Translations under genes and position numbers: made by a program | Shown: positions 49,552-57,197 of the stretch, piece by piece | How positions within the stretch are numbered: position 1 is the first letter of the stretch | How the letters are laid out: the number at the start of each line of letters is the position of its first letter | Notes under the pieces: generated by a model | What the model was told of the DNA's origin: nothing | Databases searched by the model: none | What the model saw: only the letters and a program-made list of their open reading frames with translations | Virus record (IMG/VR): IMGVR_UViG_3300032770_000011 | Location: 1-64,000 of that record | Length of the DNA: 64,000 bases | From: a virus | Strand: one strand, 5' to 3'

Positions 49552-49651
49552 CTTTCAATTCCACAATCCGAAATGGAACACCCACCACCTGTGCATGCTT
49601 ACCCGCGCCCTTGACGACCGAACCGTGCCTCTGCGTCGTTCATACATACTA

Positions 49652-49924
49652 TCACTCCCTGTGCAAATAGTTTGTGTACGTATGTTTGGGTTTAATGTTG
49701 ATGGCTTTCAATTTGGCCAAAAGAGAGTGCTGTGACAAGGTCCAATTAATGGCTTGCGCGATCTCAGGAGTCGTAGCACCTTTATGGGCCATATGCCGAT
49801 CAATGCGTTTTTCCTCACTTGTGAGGTCTCTACGTAGGTACGTGCGTGCTGTTGGCTGCTCCTCATGCCCAGCAATTGCTCGGTACAACCGGGTCCGTTT
49901 CTGCATGACATGGTGAGCAACCAT
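49652..49924 (-). CDS. small helix-turn-helix protein
   Basis: 90 aa starting right after the previous stop, behind GGGAGGCGG. Basic N-terminus (MQKRTRLYRAIAGHEEQ), then SEEKRIDRHMAHKGATTPEI and AQAINWTLSQHSLLAKLKAI, a likely helix-turn-helix of the GcrA/MarR-remnant type, ending in IKPKHTY. The 100 bp after it holds only a short broken-looking frame (see findings). Confidence 0.6.
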   Translation of the reverse strand: MVAHHVMQKRTRLYRAIAGHEEQPTARTYLRRDLTSEEKRIDRHMAHKGATTPEIAQAINWTLSQHSLLAKLKAINIKPKHTYTNYLHRE

Positions 49925-50170
49925 TCATTCCGCCTCCCGCTTCACGCCGTGCATATCGATATCTACTTCCTCACACATCTCAAGAACCTCACGCATAGCC
50001 GCAATATATGCTACCTTAGCGGCATACTTCTCGGCAACCGTTGCGGTATCCTCTGGGATTGTGCAAGCTGACCCATTTGCGAGTTGTTCTGTATAAGCCT
50101 GGATCCGTTCCGAGACAACGACATAGACACGCCTATGGAACGGATCCATCAATTCGGGAGCGATGGGCAT
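49925..50170 (-). CDS. hypothetical 81-aa helical protein
   Basis: Ribosome site GGAG 6 bp before the ATG. Helical throughout (FHRRVYVVVSERIQAYTEQL; EKYAAKVAYIAAMREVLEMC). Tightly linked to the HTH gene that follows. Resembles small phage proteins of unknown role. Confidence 0.65.
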   Translation of the reverse strand: MPIAPELMDPFHRRVYVVVSERIQAYTEQLANGSACTIPEDTATVAEKYAAKVAYIAAMREVLEMCEEVDIDMHGVKREAE

Positions 50171-50328
50171 TCAAAGCTCCGAATGTACTGCCAATAGAAT
50201 ACACAAGAGCACCCTGTGTGGTCTACTGTCCAACGCCAATGCTTTCTTCGGTAACGCCCTCGCCACAGCAGCCATAAAGGTGTCTGTTCCCACGCACCAA
50301 GGTGATGGTCTGGAAAGTCTATCTTCAT
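50149..50328 (-). CDS. possible 59-aa Trp-rich basic protein
   Basis: The frame MKIDFPDHHLGAWEQTPLWL then LLWRGRYRRKHWRWTVDHTG... fills a 180-bp gap that otherwise has no gene and overlaps the next gene by 22 bp. Protein-like composition, but no convincing ribosome site. A second frame over the same DNA is less natural. Confidence 0.4.
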   Translation of the reverse strand: MKIDFPDHHLGAWEQTPLWLLWRGRYRRKHWRWTVDHTGCSCVFYWQYIRSFECPSLPN

Positions 50329-50349
50329 ACGCTGAAGACATACTACGGC

Positions 50350-50580
50350 TCAGACTCGCATCAACAAAGGCTCAGGCACGAGCATAAGTGCCTTGTCTCT
50401 TTCACTCGGATGAAACGTCACCCACATCAGGTTCGTATTGTTACAGGCATCACAGTACCACGGCACCCCAAGGTCACTCAGTTCTTGCCGAGATAGTTCC
50501 TTCGACCGCCAACCACAGCGGCACCACATAATGGTGAGATCCTCTGGCGAGGCGGTATGCGGACTATGGCCGTAGTACAT
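50350..50580 (-). CDS. zinc-ribbon protein, 76 aa
   Basis: Cys pairs MWCRCGWRSKE and WYCDACNN, 28 residues apart, form a probable zinc ribbon; the tail is hydrophobic with LMLVPEPLLMRV. Shares the CxCGW style with the protein at 3537. Unknown function. Confidence 0.65.
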   Translation of the reverse strand: MYYGHSPHTASPEDLTIMWCRCGWRSKELSRQELSDLGVPWYCDACNNTNLMWVTFHPSERDKALMLVPEPLLMRV

Positions 50581-50598
50581 AGCAAGACATACTCCCGC

Positions 50599-51378
50599 TC
50601 AGACTTCCTGCGGACGTCCGGCGTTGTGACCCTTCTTGCCGATCTTCTCCAAGCGCCCTTCGCCCGTAACTGCACCCGCCGTCATGTGATGCTTCTGAGA
50701 AGGCAGCCGCCCACCAGCAGCACGATGCTTCAAGGCAGAGGACTTCACCATACCCTTAATCATGGCACGGTCCTCAGCTTCGTCGGGGTGAGACACCTTA
50801 CCGCCCCGTTTGCGCGGCGGCATAGCGCCAGGAGGAATAGCCCCCGGAGGCGGCATTATCGGTGGGCGCATACCCATCGGACCGCCCGGAGGCATTGCAC
50901 CGGGAGGCATAGCCGGAGGAGCTCCTGGAGGCATTGCAGGGGGGCCGCCCGCAAGTACTGGGTTCGGTCCAGCCGGAGGCGTATTGCCAGAGGACTGCGG
51001 CGCGACGATAACGTTCACATGTGTTGCGCCTTTGCCTTTCATACGACCACCCCGCGCTCTGGAGGCGAGGGCTTGGTCTTTATTCGCAGTCTCGATTGGG
51101 GAGACGTCGCCACCCGTATCGCGGTGCTTCACTCTACCACCTTTGCGATAGGTAGAGACCGGATTGGCAGCTTTGGTCTTGCGGGCCGGGCGGTCACCCC
51201 GTGCTCTCGGAGCAGAACTGTCTACGCCAAAGCCGACAGCGTCTTCGTCGCCTTCGTGCTTTGACGCATTCACAGGTGCGTCCTTGTACATTTTCGGATT
51301 CGCTGCACCGTAGTGCTCCGTCATTCTACGGAACTTGGCGGTGCTGGAATCCGCTGCTTCCTTCTTCATCGGGTGCAT
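50599..51378 (-). CDS. basic Pro/Met/Gly-rich protein with four R-x-GG motifs
   Basis: 259 aa; start at MHPMKKEA, since an earlier start would overlap the upstream gene. Contains RKGGRVKHRDTGG, RARGGRMKGKG, PRKRGGKVSHPDEAED and RAAGGRLPSQKHHMTAG, with a Pro/Met/Gly tract (AMPPGAPPAMPPGAMPPGGP) in the middle. The C-terminal KHHMTAGAVTGEGRLEKI is nearly repeated in the protein encoded by 51697-51957. Likely a disordered virion-associated protein. Confidence 0.65.
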   Translation of the reverse strand: MHPMKKEAADSSTAKFRRMTEHYGAANPKMYKDAPVNASKHEGDEDAVGFGVDSSAPRARGDRPARKTKAANPVSTYRKGGRVKHRDTGGDVSPIETANKDQALASRARGGRMKGKGATHVNVIVAPQSSGNTPPAGPNPVLAGGPPAMPPGAPPAMPPGAMPPGGPMGMRPPIMPPPGAIPPGAMPPRKRGGKVSHPDEAEDRAMIKGMVKSSALKHRAAGGRLPSQKHHMTAGAVTGEGRLEKIGKKGHNAGRPQEV

Positions 51379-51383
51379 TTGAG

Positions 51384-51692
51384 TTATCTTTCTTTTGTGT
51401 GGGGGAAGGGCAACTGCGTTTGAGCCTGTAACTGAAAGCGGTCGGTTTCTATCTTTAACCAAAAAGCCTGCCGCAAAGCCTTTATGGCGTGCACCAGTTT
51501 CTCCGCATCAACTTGACCGTCTGCCGTCAAGGGAATAGAGCACCCGAGTTCATAGGGCTCGTGTTTGCCATAGATGAAGAGTTCGGCAGGATACCAGTCA
51601 TCTGGCATCTGCCTGTATTCTTGCGCAAACAGTTCAGGCCATTGTTCAGAAGGCCAAGAAGCCTGTGCGTACTCGCCAGAAGCTTTGCTCAT
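51384..51692 (-). CDS. hypothetical 102-aa protein
   Basis: Start set at MSKASGEY to avoid a long overlap with the upstream gene. Soluble: YRQMPDDWYPAELFIYGKHE, LTADGQVDAEKLVHAIKALR. The 'DDWYPAELFIYG' and 'LVHAIKALRQAFWL' segments look like a conserved small alpha/beta protein. Function unknown. Confidence 0.6.
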   Translation of the reverse strand: MSKASGEYAQASWPSEQWPELFAQEYRQMPDDWYPAELFIYGKHEPYELGCSIPLTADGQVDAEKLVHAIKALRQAFWLKIETDRFQLQAQTQLPFPHTKER

Positions 51693-51696
51693 GGTG

Positions 51697-51957
51697 TCAA
51701 CCCATGTCCTCGTCGCCACCCCCACCACCAGCTTGTGGCAGAGGACCCGTAGGCCCTAAGTCCGGTCCTACGGCAGGCACCGCCGCGCCGTCACCCCCGC
51801 CCAGAGCAGGATGCGAAGGGGCAAGTGCGATTTTCTGCAATCGTCCAGGACCAGACCCCGCACCGGCTGTCATGTGGTGGTGTTTGTGTTTGCCGCCGGA
51901 GAGGGTCTCCAGTTTGTCCTTCGAAGATTCCATTGCGTCGTGTTTGTGTGGATGCAC
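51697..51957 (-). CDS. His/Gly-rich protein sharing the HHMTAG motif
   Basis: 86 aa from a GTG start. KHKHHHMTAGAGSGPGRLQK parallels the C-terminus of the protein at 50599. The rest is Gly/Pro/Ala-rich and disordered. The shared motif suggests a common partner. Confidence 0.6.
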   Translation of the reverse strand: MHPHKHDAMESSKDKLETLSGGKHKHHHMTAGAGSGPGRLQKIALAPSHPALGGGDGAAVPAVGPDLGPTGPLPQAGGGGGDEDMG

Positions 51958-51965
51958 GGGAGGGG

Positions 51966-52178
51966 TTATCCTTCTAGAGGGGGTGAATCTTTTCCTGCGA
52001 GCAAGGCCATTGTGCAGGGCCCATCAACCTTACTGTCTAATTCTTCAAATAAACGACGGTAGTCAATGTAAATTGATGGTCGTCCATAACGGATATATTG
52101 AGGCTGCTCAGGCTTCTGCTTCTCGATTGCCTCGGCAAGCCTCTCAATGGCCTTTGCCAGCTTTTCGATATCGGTCAT
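51966..52178 (-). CDS. 70-aa coiled-coil protein
   Basis: Start at MTDIEKL behind GGAGAAGCAGC and overlapping the previous stop (ATGA). One heptad-rich helix (KLAKAIERLAEAIEKQ) followed by YIRYGRPSIYIDYRRLFEEL. Probably oligomeric. Function unknown. Confidence 0.65.
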   Translation of the reverse strand: MTDIEKLAKAIERLAEAIEKQKPEQPQYIRYGRPSIYIDYRRLFEELDSKVDGPCTMALLAGKDSPPLEG

Positions 52179-52378
52179 GCTGCTTCTCCAGGTGGACGCT
52201 TGTCGTGATGATTCGGTAAGGCTGCAACCAAGTGTTTGCGGCAGAACTTCTCGCCGGGCACTACAGGCAGGCAACAGAAGTCTACCAGCTTGGTCTTATG
52301 CACAAACGAATTGGCGTGCTGGCATAAATGGCACGTGCTGAGCCAATAGAGAATAGACCTAGTGGGTTCCGGTCCCAC
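52175..52378 (-). CDS. 67-aa Cys-rich probable zinc protein
   Basis: GTG start. CHLCQHANSF, VDFCCLPV and EKFCRKHLV give five Cys and one His in a GcrA-tail-like order (C-x2-C ... C ... C-x2-H). Overlaps the coiled-coil gene by ATGA. Could be a small nucleic-acid-binding protein. Confidence 0.55.
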   Translation of the reverse strand: MGPEPTRSILYWLSTCHLCQHANSFVHKTKLVDFCCLPVVPGEKFCRKHLVAALPNHHDKRPPGEAA

Positions 52379-52390
52379 AGTTATTGCTCT

Positions 52391-52579
52391 TCAATTCCAA
52401 TGCTTCTTCTTGTGCTCTTGAAGCCGTCCGAAGTCCTTCTCGTGCATCAGGACCAATGTCTCACTCAACTCCGGAGCCTTCTGAATTGGTCCGGCAAAGA
52501 TGATAGCGCCTTGATGCACTACGACGCAGGTGCCTTCGCAAATACCATCACAGATAGAGACGTCGAAGAGGTTGGTCAA
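52391..52579 (-). CDS. hypothetical 62-aa protein
   Basis: SICDGICEGTCVVVHQGAII carries three Cys, followed by a helix (EKDFGRLQEHKKKHW). Overlaps the upstream gene by ATGA. Unknown. Confidence 0.55.
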   Translation of the reverse strand: MTNLFDVSICDGICEGTCVVVHQGAIIFAGPIQKAPELSETLVLMHEKDFGRLQEHKKKHWN

Positions 52580-52818
52580 GAGAGTGATCCTCTCTGCCTT
52601 TCGATTTCATCCTCCAGCGAAGAGCCTTCCTGAATACGGGCCTGTAGAAGCATACCTTCTCGGAACTCTTTCGCCAACTCTACCGTCAAGGCTTCATAAA
52701 GCGCCGGGGGATTGGAGAGGTAATTGGAGAGCAGCATTTGCGCTACTGTGGCCTGCCGCGCCGTAGCAATAGAAGCTAACGCTTCGATACTCTTTTCGAG
52801 GTCATCGTCATCGGCCAT
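52576..52818 (-). CDS. hypothetical 80-aa helical protein
   Basis: Acidic, all-helical (DLEKSIEALASIATARQATV; LYEALTVELAKEFREGMLLQ). One base separates it from the upstream gene. Reminiscent of small phage scaffold or assembly helpers, without specific evidence. Confidence 0.6.
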   Translation of the reverse strand: MADDDDLEKSIEALASIATARQATVAQMLLSNYLSNPPALYEALTVELAKEFREGMLLQARIQEGSSLEDEIERQRGSLS

Positions 52819-52819
52819 C

Positions 52820-53038
52820 TCAAGACTGCTTCACAGCTACGGCATGAACATCGGCAAATTGAGCGGCGCAATCATCACAGAAGTATTTGCGAATCGAATT
52901 GCCAGAACACATCAACTGTCCGTCTACCATTTCAGTCTCAGCAAGTTCCACATAGAAGGCTGCTGGGTTCTTACACTCCAAGGCGCAGCACATCGGCCTG
53001 CTGAGACGGATTGCCGGGAATTGGATTACGGTGCCCAC
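52820..53038 (-). CDS. 72-aa zinc-binding protein
   Basis: CCALECKNPAAFYVELAE then KYFCDDCAAQF: two pairs of Cys about 36 apart in the arrangement of small zinc ribbons with a beta hairpin between. Ends 4 bp before the next start. Unknown. Confidence 0.65.
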   Translation of the reverse strand: MGTVIQFPAIRLSRPMCCALECKNPAAFYVELAETEMVDGQLMCSGNSIRKYFCDDCAAQFADVHAVAVKQS

Positions 53039-53042
53039 TCAG

Positions 53043-53489
53043 CTACTTTGCTCCGTCAGGTAAAGCTGGCAGCCCATGCAACAAAAGGGCCGAGGCAATC
53101 TCATCGTGGTCTAGCTTTGTACTAGCGGTGTCTAAAGTACTCTTCATATTGCCAGCCCAAGTCAGGTAAGCCTGAGAGAAGACCTTGTTCTCGACGGTCT
53201 CCTTTGCCCACTTGCAAAGGACTTCCAATCGCTCACGCGCCTTCTTGATGTCAGCGCGAGTCAGGTCCTGAGGCTTCTTGCCCAACCAGTTGCGCAGCTG
53301 CAACTCGACGGCCCATTCGGCAACTCTGTAAGTATAATCGTCACCCTGACCTGAGACGGAATAAACCACGCCACTTGTGGTAGCATAGCAAGGAATTACA
53401 CCCCTTCCATCACAACCAGATACGTATTGGGCGTGGGCACTCGGCATAAAGGCAAGCACAAACGCCGCTAACAAAAATTTCTTCATCAT
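53043..53489 (-). CDS. exported protein, 148 aa
   Basis: Sec signal MKKFLLAAFVLAFMPSAHA-Q. The mature part has YVSGCDGRGVIPCYATTSGV and helical segments with Lys/Arg (DIKKARERLEVLCKWAKETV) and three Cys that may form disulfides in the periplasm. Overlaps the other exported gene upstream by ATGA. Unknown role, perhaps in exclusion or lysis. Confidence 0.6.
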   Translation of the reverse strand: MMKKFLLAAFVLAFMPSAHAQYVSGCDGRGVIPCYATTSGVVYSVSGQGDDYTYRVAEWAVELQLRNWLGKKPQDLTRADIKKARERLEVLCKWAKETVENKVFSQAYLTWAGNMKSTLDTASTKLDHDEIASALLLHGLPALPDGAK

Positions 53490-53842
53490 TGGGAGGGTTT
53501 CCCATCATTCAGAATTGCGCGGACTGCTTCGTTAGCATTTACAGAATTCCGAGCATTGGCATCAAGCTCTGCGGTCAGGCTTGTGAGTGCATCCTTCAAT
53601 GTCTCACCACGCCCAAAAACATCTGCTCCGTTTGGTAATTTAATGCTAATGTAAACGCCACCGTCTGCCCATACATAGACAGCAACATCAGTTCTGTTAC
53701 CGTGTGAGATAGGCCGCAACGCCTTCACGATCGTACGTACATCGTCAAGGCTGATCGGCGGTGCATCCTTCGTAAACCAGCCCGCGCCTGCAGGTACTGA
53801 CAAGCAAAGGCAAGCGCAGGCTACCAGCAAAAGCTTCTTCAT
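53486..53842 (-). CDS. exported protein, 118 aa
   Basis: Start at MKKLLLV behind GGAGAGACCG. Sec signal KKLLLVACACLCLSVPAGA-G. The mature chain has DDVRTIVKALRPISHGNRTD, VAVYVWADGGVYISIKLPNG and LTAELDANARNSVNANEAVR. Forms a two-gene exported pair directly after the portal gene. A GAGTATGTTT motif lies about 35 bp before the start. Confidence 0.6.
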   Translation of the reverse strand: MKKLLLVACACLCLSVPAGAGWFTKDAPPISLDDVRTIVKALRPISHGNRTDVAVYVWADGGVYISIKLPNGADVFGRGETLKDALTSLTAELDANARNSVNANEAVRAILNDGKPSQ

Positions 53843-53876
53843 CGGTCTCTCCAGATGAGGACTATTCCTCACCCTT

Positions 53877-53888
53877 AAACATACTCTT
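53877..53888 (-). promoter_or_regulatory. AAGAGTATGTTT motif, candidate phage promoter element
   Basis: The same 12-mer occurs upstream of the repeat-protein gene at 60886-60897, and its core GTATGTTT also upstream of the CHAP-like gene (9410-9417). Each copy lies 25-95 bp before a start codon on the - strand. No consistent -35 partner was found, so a phage-specific or factor-dependent site is more likely than a plain sigma70 promoter. Confidence 0.35.
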
Positions 53889-53894
53889 GCTGAA

Positions 53895-56366
53895 TTACTG
53901 TTCATTCCTTTGCGGAGCAACGCCTTGCTGTGACTTCTGCCGCGCTAGAGCCATCTGCAAGTCCCTGTCGGCAGCGGATTGCCGCGCTTCATGAATATGC
54001 GAGAGTCCCTGATTGAAGGTGCTGTGCTGCAGCTTCGTCACATTCGAGTGATGTCCGGCGATGTGCCCTAATGCAGCCTTGTTCAGGTCGTGGGCTCTGT
54101 CCGCCCCAGCCATTGCCGCTTCATGCTGACGGTCTGCCTGATTGTTGGCGTGCGTCATAGCCAACTCACGTTCGGCCATCTGTCTATCCGAATTATGGAT
54201 GACCAGTTCACGAGCCACACCGAGAGAGGCAATCTTCTCCTTGGACTGCAACTCCTGCATCTTCGTGGTGCCATCCTGCAATGCAGTCTGCGCCTTGACC
54301 GCCGCTTCCTTCTGCTTCGTCTGGCTGTCCATCAATCGCGCCTGAGCAGCCAGGAGCGTTGCCTGTGCAGCAATCGATTCCGGATTCGGTTGTTCAGTGC
54401 CCGGAGGCGGTTGCGGTACGAAGAAGCTTTCAGCGTCGTCCCAGCCCATGACCTGGAAGGCACGCTTGTCGATTGCATTCTTGTCGATACTCGGGTTCGT
54501 CATCGCCATCTGTCTTGCCGCAACAACCTTCAGGTAGCGTTCGGTCTGGCTAGACGTATTTGGGTCGGCAGCGGGCACTAATTCGCAATCTGCTAGGGCC
54601 GAGAGGAATAACTTGCGATGTCTCTCCTCAGCTTGTTCCTGCGCATCCATCACGGGTTGCAGTCCGGCTTGTTGATTCAACAACGCGAGCACCTTGGACT
54701 TCTTGTTGTGACGCCAAAGTGCCTCGGGGTCTTCCATCAGCAGCGACTTCAGCATGTCGAATTCCTGGCCTTGCGCCTGGTGCAGTCTCTTATGCACTGC
54801 GGACATCAACTTCGTGGCCTGCTCGATCATGGCCAGTACAGTGCCGACTGGCGCGTCCTGCTTACCTTCACCCACCTGCAACTCGGCAGTACCACCAACG
54901 CGCTGCGCTGTGGTCGCAATGTTCTCGATCAACTGGATGAAGACGGCTGAAGGATCCTTGTAAGGCAGCGGCATAACAGCCGAGCGAATATCCTGCCCGA
55001 TTGTGTCGATCGCCCGACCGCCACCGGGTGGAATACGGAATTGATTGGTGAGTTGCTTGCCCAGGTTCTTCAGATAGAGGAAGCCGGGGAAGTTGCTGAA
55101 CATACCGGCGTCAAGCATTAGCCGCCAAGCTGCCGTCACAGCCTTCGTAGCATTGCCGAGGACATTCAGCAGACCGATGCCATAGAAGCCGAAGCCAGGA
55201 ATGAAGACGTAGGCGATAATGCGGTTCCGTGGCATGCAGAAAATATCGTCTTCTTCCCAGTTGCGGCGGATCTCCAGAACAGTGCGGGATTCTTTGTCAA
55301 TGACTACCTTGTAAGGCAGTGGCAGACCTGTGTCCTTCAAGGCACCACTGTCGTCATCCTTGAACTGGTGCTCAAAGCCGGGAATATCCAGTTCGCAGTA
55401 GCACTCATAGAGCTCCCTATCCTGATCGTCCTGCTCGATATATGTGGGCGGGGCAATACCCTGAACCTGACCTATTTTGGCGTCAACAGGATTCGGTATC
55501 TCCGGCGTTCCAGGCGAAGAGAGATGGACGTCTCTATATGCACCGACCAGTTGCATACGCTTCAGAACGGATGGTCGCATGCGGATACAATGCGTAACGC
55601 GGCCAGACCCTTCAAGGTCGGTAGCCGCGTTGGAGACGATGAGATCCTTTGCCGGAATGGATTCGATGACTGGACGGCGCTTGATTGGGTGGTGATAACC
55701 CTTCTTGAAGGCAATGCCACTGAAGCCTAACATGAGCAACATTCTATCGGTGTCTGGATAGTACTCCTTCGCCACCTTCGTCAGGTAGTGATTCATGTCC
55801 TTCTGAAGGGCATCGGCTAATTGGGCAGCGAGAGCATTGCCTTCGCCGTCGTTGCGGACCTTCACGGGCCCATCTGTCGGAAGGAGCTCGCCTCTCGCGT
55901 TGGCCTGGAAGCGTAGGACTGCCTCAAGGAGAAGGGGATGATCAACCGTGGAAACGCCTTCTGCGGGCGTTGCGCCAGCTACCGAAGCACCACGTGGGGT
56001 CTTGACCTCAAGGCCGAGCAGCGAGATGCCATTCGACATGTTCTCCAGCCAGGCAGACCGGGATTGTTCATCCTGGGCAATACCGAGCAGAAGCTTCTCG
56101 GAAATTGCTGTGAGTTCTGCGTCGGATAGCTGCTCGGCAAGGTTATCACCAAAGTCCTGCGAGGTCTTCTTCTCTGGCTTCGGTGGACCGAAACTGACCT
56201 GAACAACGCCATCCTCCAACTCTACCTGTGTCGTACCCGTTCCGGGGTCGAAGGTTGGATTGCTACCGTCGCCGTCTGTGGTGACGATGACGTCTGGGCT
56301 CTGGAAAGCCGCAGGCGCTGGCTGGCGATAGGTTTGTTCAATGTCGAGGGGATAGACGTTTGACAT
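53895..56366 (-). CDS. portal protein
   Basis: 823 aa, typical of the large portals of podophages. MSNVYPLDIEQTYRQPAP, an acidic N-terminal tail, EAVLRFQANARGELLPTDGP, LMLGFSGIAFKKGYHHPIKR, PGFGFYGIGLLNVLGNATKA and a long C-terminal helical region (LLAAQARLMDSQTKQKEAAV ... MAERELAMTHANNQADRQHE). Twelve copies should form the DNA gateway at one vertex and bind the adaptor. Located between terminase and scaffold, as usual. Confidence 0.85.
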   Translation of the reverse strand: MSNVYPLDIEQTYRQPAPAAFQSPDVIVTTDGDGSNPTFDPGTGTTQVELEDGVVQVSFGPPKPEKKTSQDFGDNLAEQLSDAELTAISEKLLLGIAQDEQSRSAWLENMSNGISLLGLEVKTPRGASVAGATPAEGVSTVDHPLLLEAVLRFQANARGELLPTDGPVKVRNDGEGNALAAQLADALQKDMNHYLTKVAKEYYPDTDRMLLMLGFSGIAFKKGYHHPIKRRPVIESIPAKDLIVSNAATDLEGSGRVTHCIRMRPSVLKRMQLVGAYRDVHLSSPGTPEIPNPVDAKIGQVQGIAPPTYIEQDDQDRELYECYCELDIPGFEHQFKDDDSGALKDTGLPLPYKVVIDKESRTVLEIRRNWEEDDIFCMPRNRIIAYVFIPGFGFYGIGLLNVLGNATKAVTAAWRLMLDAGMFSNFPGFLYLKNLGKQLTNQFRIPPGGGRAIDTIGQDIRSAVMPLPYKDPSAVFIQLIENIATTAQRVGGTAELQVGEGKQDAPVGTVLAMIEQATKLMSAVHKRLHQAQGQEFDMLKSLLMEDPEALWRHNKKSKVLALLNQQAGLQPVMDAQEQAEERHRKLFLSALADCELVPAADPNTSSQTERYLKVVAARQMAMTNPSIDKNAIDKRAFQVMGWDDAESFFVPQPPPGTEQPNPESIAAQATLLAAQARLMDSQTKQKEAAVKAQTALQDGTTKMQELQSKEKIASLGVARELVIHNSDRQMAERELAMTHANNQADRQHEAAMAGADRAHDLNKAALGHIAGHHSNVTKLQHSTFNQGLSHIHEARQSAADRDLQMALARQKSQQGVAPQRNEQ

Positions 56367-56369
56367 TGG

Positions 56370-56837
56370 TTATCCGAATGCAATCTTCTGCCATGAAGGC
56401 GTTAAATCAGATCTGTACTTCCAAGCCACTTGAACATGCCAGACGTAAGGTGGACCTACATAGATAAAAGTTGCAGAAGGAAGACGCTCCTCATCAATCG
56501 CTTTCCAGTAAGCAGTAAATGAATCTTCGACCCGATGATCATCAACTGCCATAGGTTGTTTGTGGTAGACTTCGTTGGGCATCCAGTAAGAACCAGCCTG
56601 GTTTGTTGCCTTTGTTTCCCATTCGTTCAGATGAGGGTCATTCCAAGAGATTAAACCAGGATGAAGTCGTGATTGCACCGGATCGTAGCCGAAAACAAAA
56701 CGAAACCCGCTCAAAGTTGTGAAGCGGGTTATCTTATCCGGAAAGGGAATATCAGAGGCTGCAGCAACGGTAATAGTTCCTCCCGTAGCAAGAGTACTGG
56801 TTGCACCCAATAGAAGGTTTCTGCGAGATACGTTCAT
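56370..56837 (-). CDS. exported protein with twin-arginine leader
   Basis: 155 aa. NVSRRNLLLGATSTLATGGT then VAAAS is a Tat-type leader (S-R-R-x-L-L-L). The mature part is aromatic-rich: FRFVFGYDPVQSRLHPGLIS, WMPNEVYHKQPMAVDDHRVE, PSATFIYVGPPYVWHVQVAW. No family recognised. Lies immediately before the portal gene in transcription order. Confidence 0.6.
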   Translation of the reverse strand: MNVSRRNLLLGATSTLATGGTITVAAASDIPFPDKITRFTTLSGFRFVFGYDPVQSRLHPGLISWNDPHLNEWETKATNQAGSYWMPNEVYHKQPMAVDDHRVEDSFTAYWKAIDEERLPSATFIYVGPPYVWHVQVAWKYRSDLTPSWQKIAFG

Positions 56838-56998
56838 TTGGATACTCCTACTTTGCTATTCAAATGCGTCAAGCCCAAGCCCACATATGCTGCTGAGAGA
56901 ATGTTGGCAAGTTGCTGTGCCGTCAGTGGCGGCAACTGATACAGCAGCACGTAGATAGAGACGTTCGTATTAAGGAACTTGGAGAACCTGATCTTCAT
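56834..56998 (-). CDS. hypothetical 54-aa protein
   Basis: The frame MKIRFSKFLNTNVSIYVLLY... ends by ATGA overlap with the Tat-leader gene. Mildly hydrophobic, helical. Weak ribosome site; supported by coupling and by protein-like composition. Confidence 0.45.
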   Translation of the reverse strand: MKIRFSKFLNTNVSIYVLLYQLPPLTAQQLANILSAAYVGLGLTHLNSKVGVSK

Positions 56999-57007
56999 TG
57001 TGCCACG

Positions 57008-57142
57008 TTATGCTGGGAGCAGCAGCATGTTGCCAACAAACTGGCCTGCCTTCTCGGCATTGATTCGCAGGACGAAGACAGCGGCGCGGGTGCTTATTCC
57101 AGTCTTGCCAACCACCAACTTCAGGCTTGGCTTCAGCTTCAC
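57008..57142 (-). CDS. hypothetical 44-aa protein (GTG start)
   Basis: KLKPSLKLVVGKTGISTRAA then VFVLRINAEKAGQFVGNMLL reads like a small natural protein. The start codon is uncertain because a TAG lies four codons upstream and no ribosome site is clear. A longer frame over the same DNA from a TTG is Cys/Trp/Arg-rich and less credible. Confidence 0.4.
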   Translation of the reverse strand: MKLKPSLKLVVGKTGISTRAAVFVLRINAEKAGQFVGNMLLLPA

Positions 57143-57197
57143 AACGCTGATCTAAAGGAACTCGCCACCGTGGGCGATCAAGAAAGGAAGTCAATCA

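Noticed and set aside
56970-57194. A 74-codon frame from a TTG on the - strand
   Set aside because: Cys/Trp/Arg-rich random composition; the two small frames at 56834-56998 and 57008-57142 in the same DNA look more protein-like and tile better.
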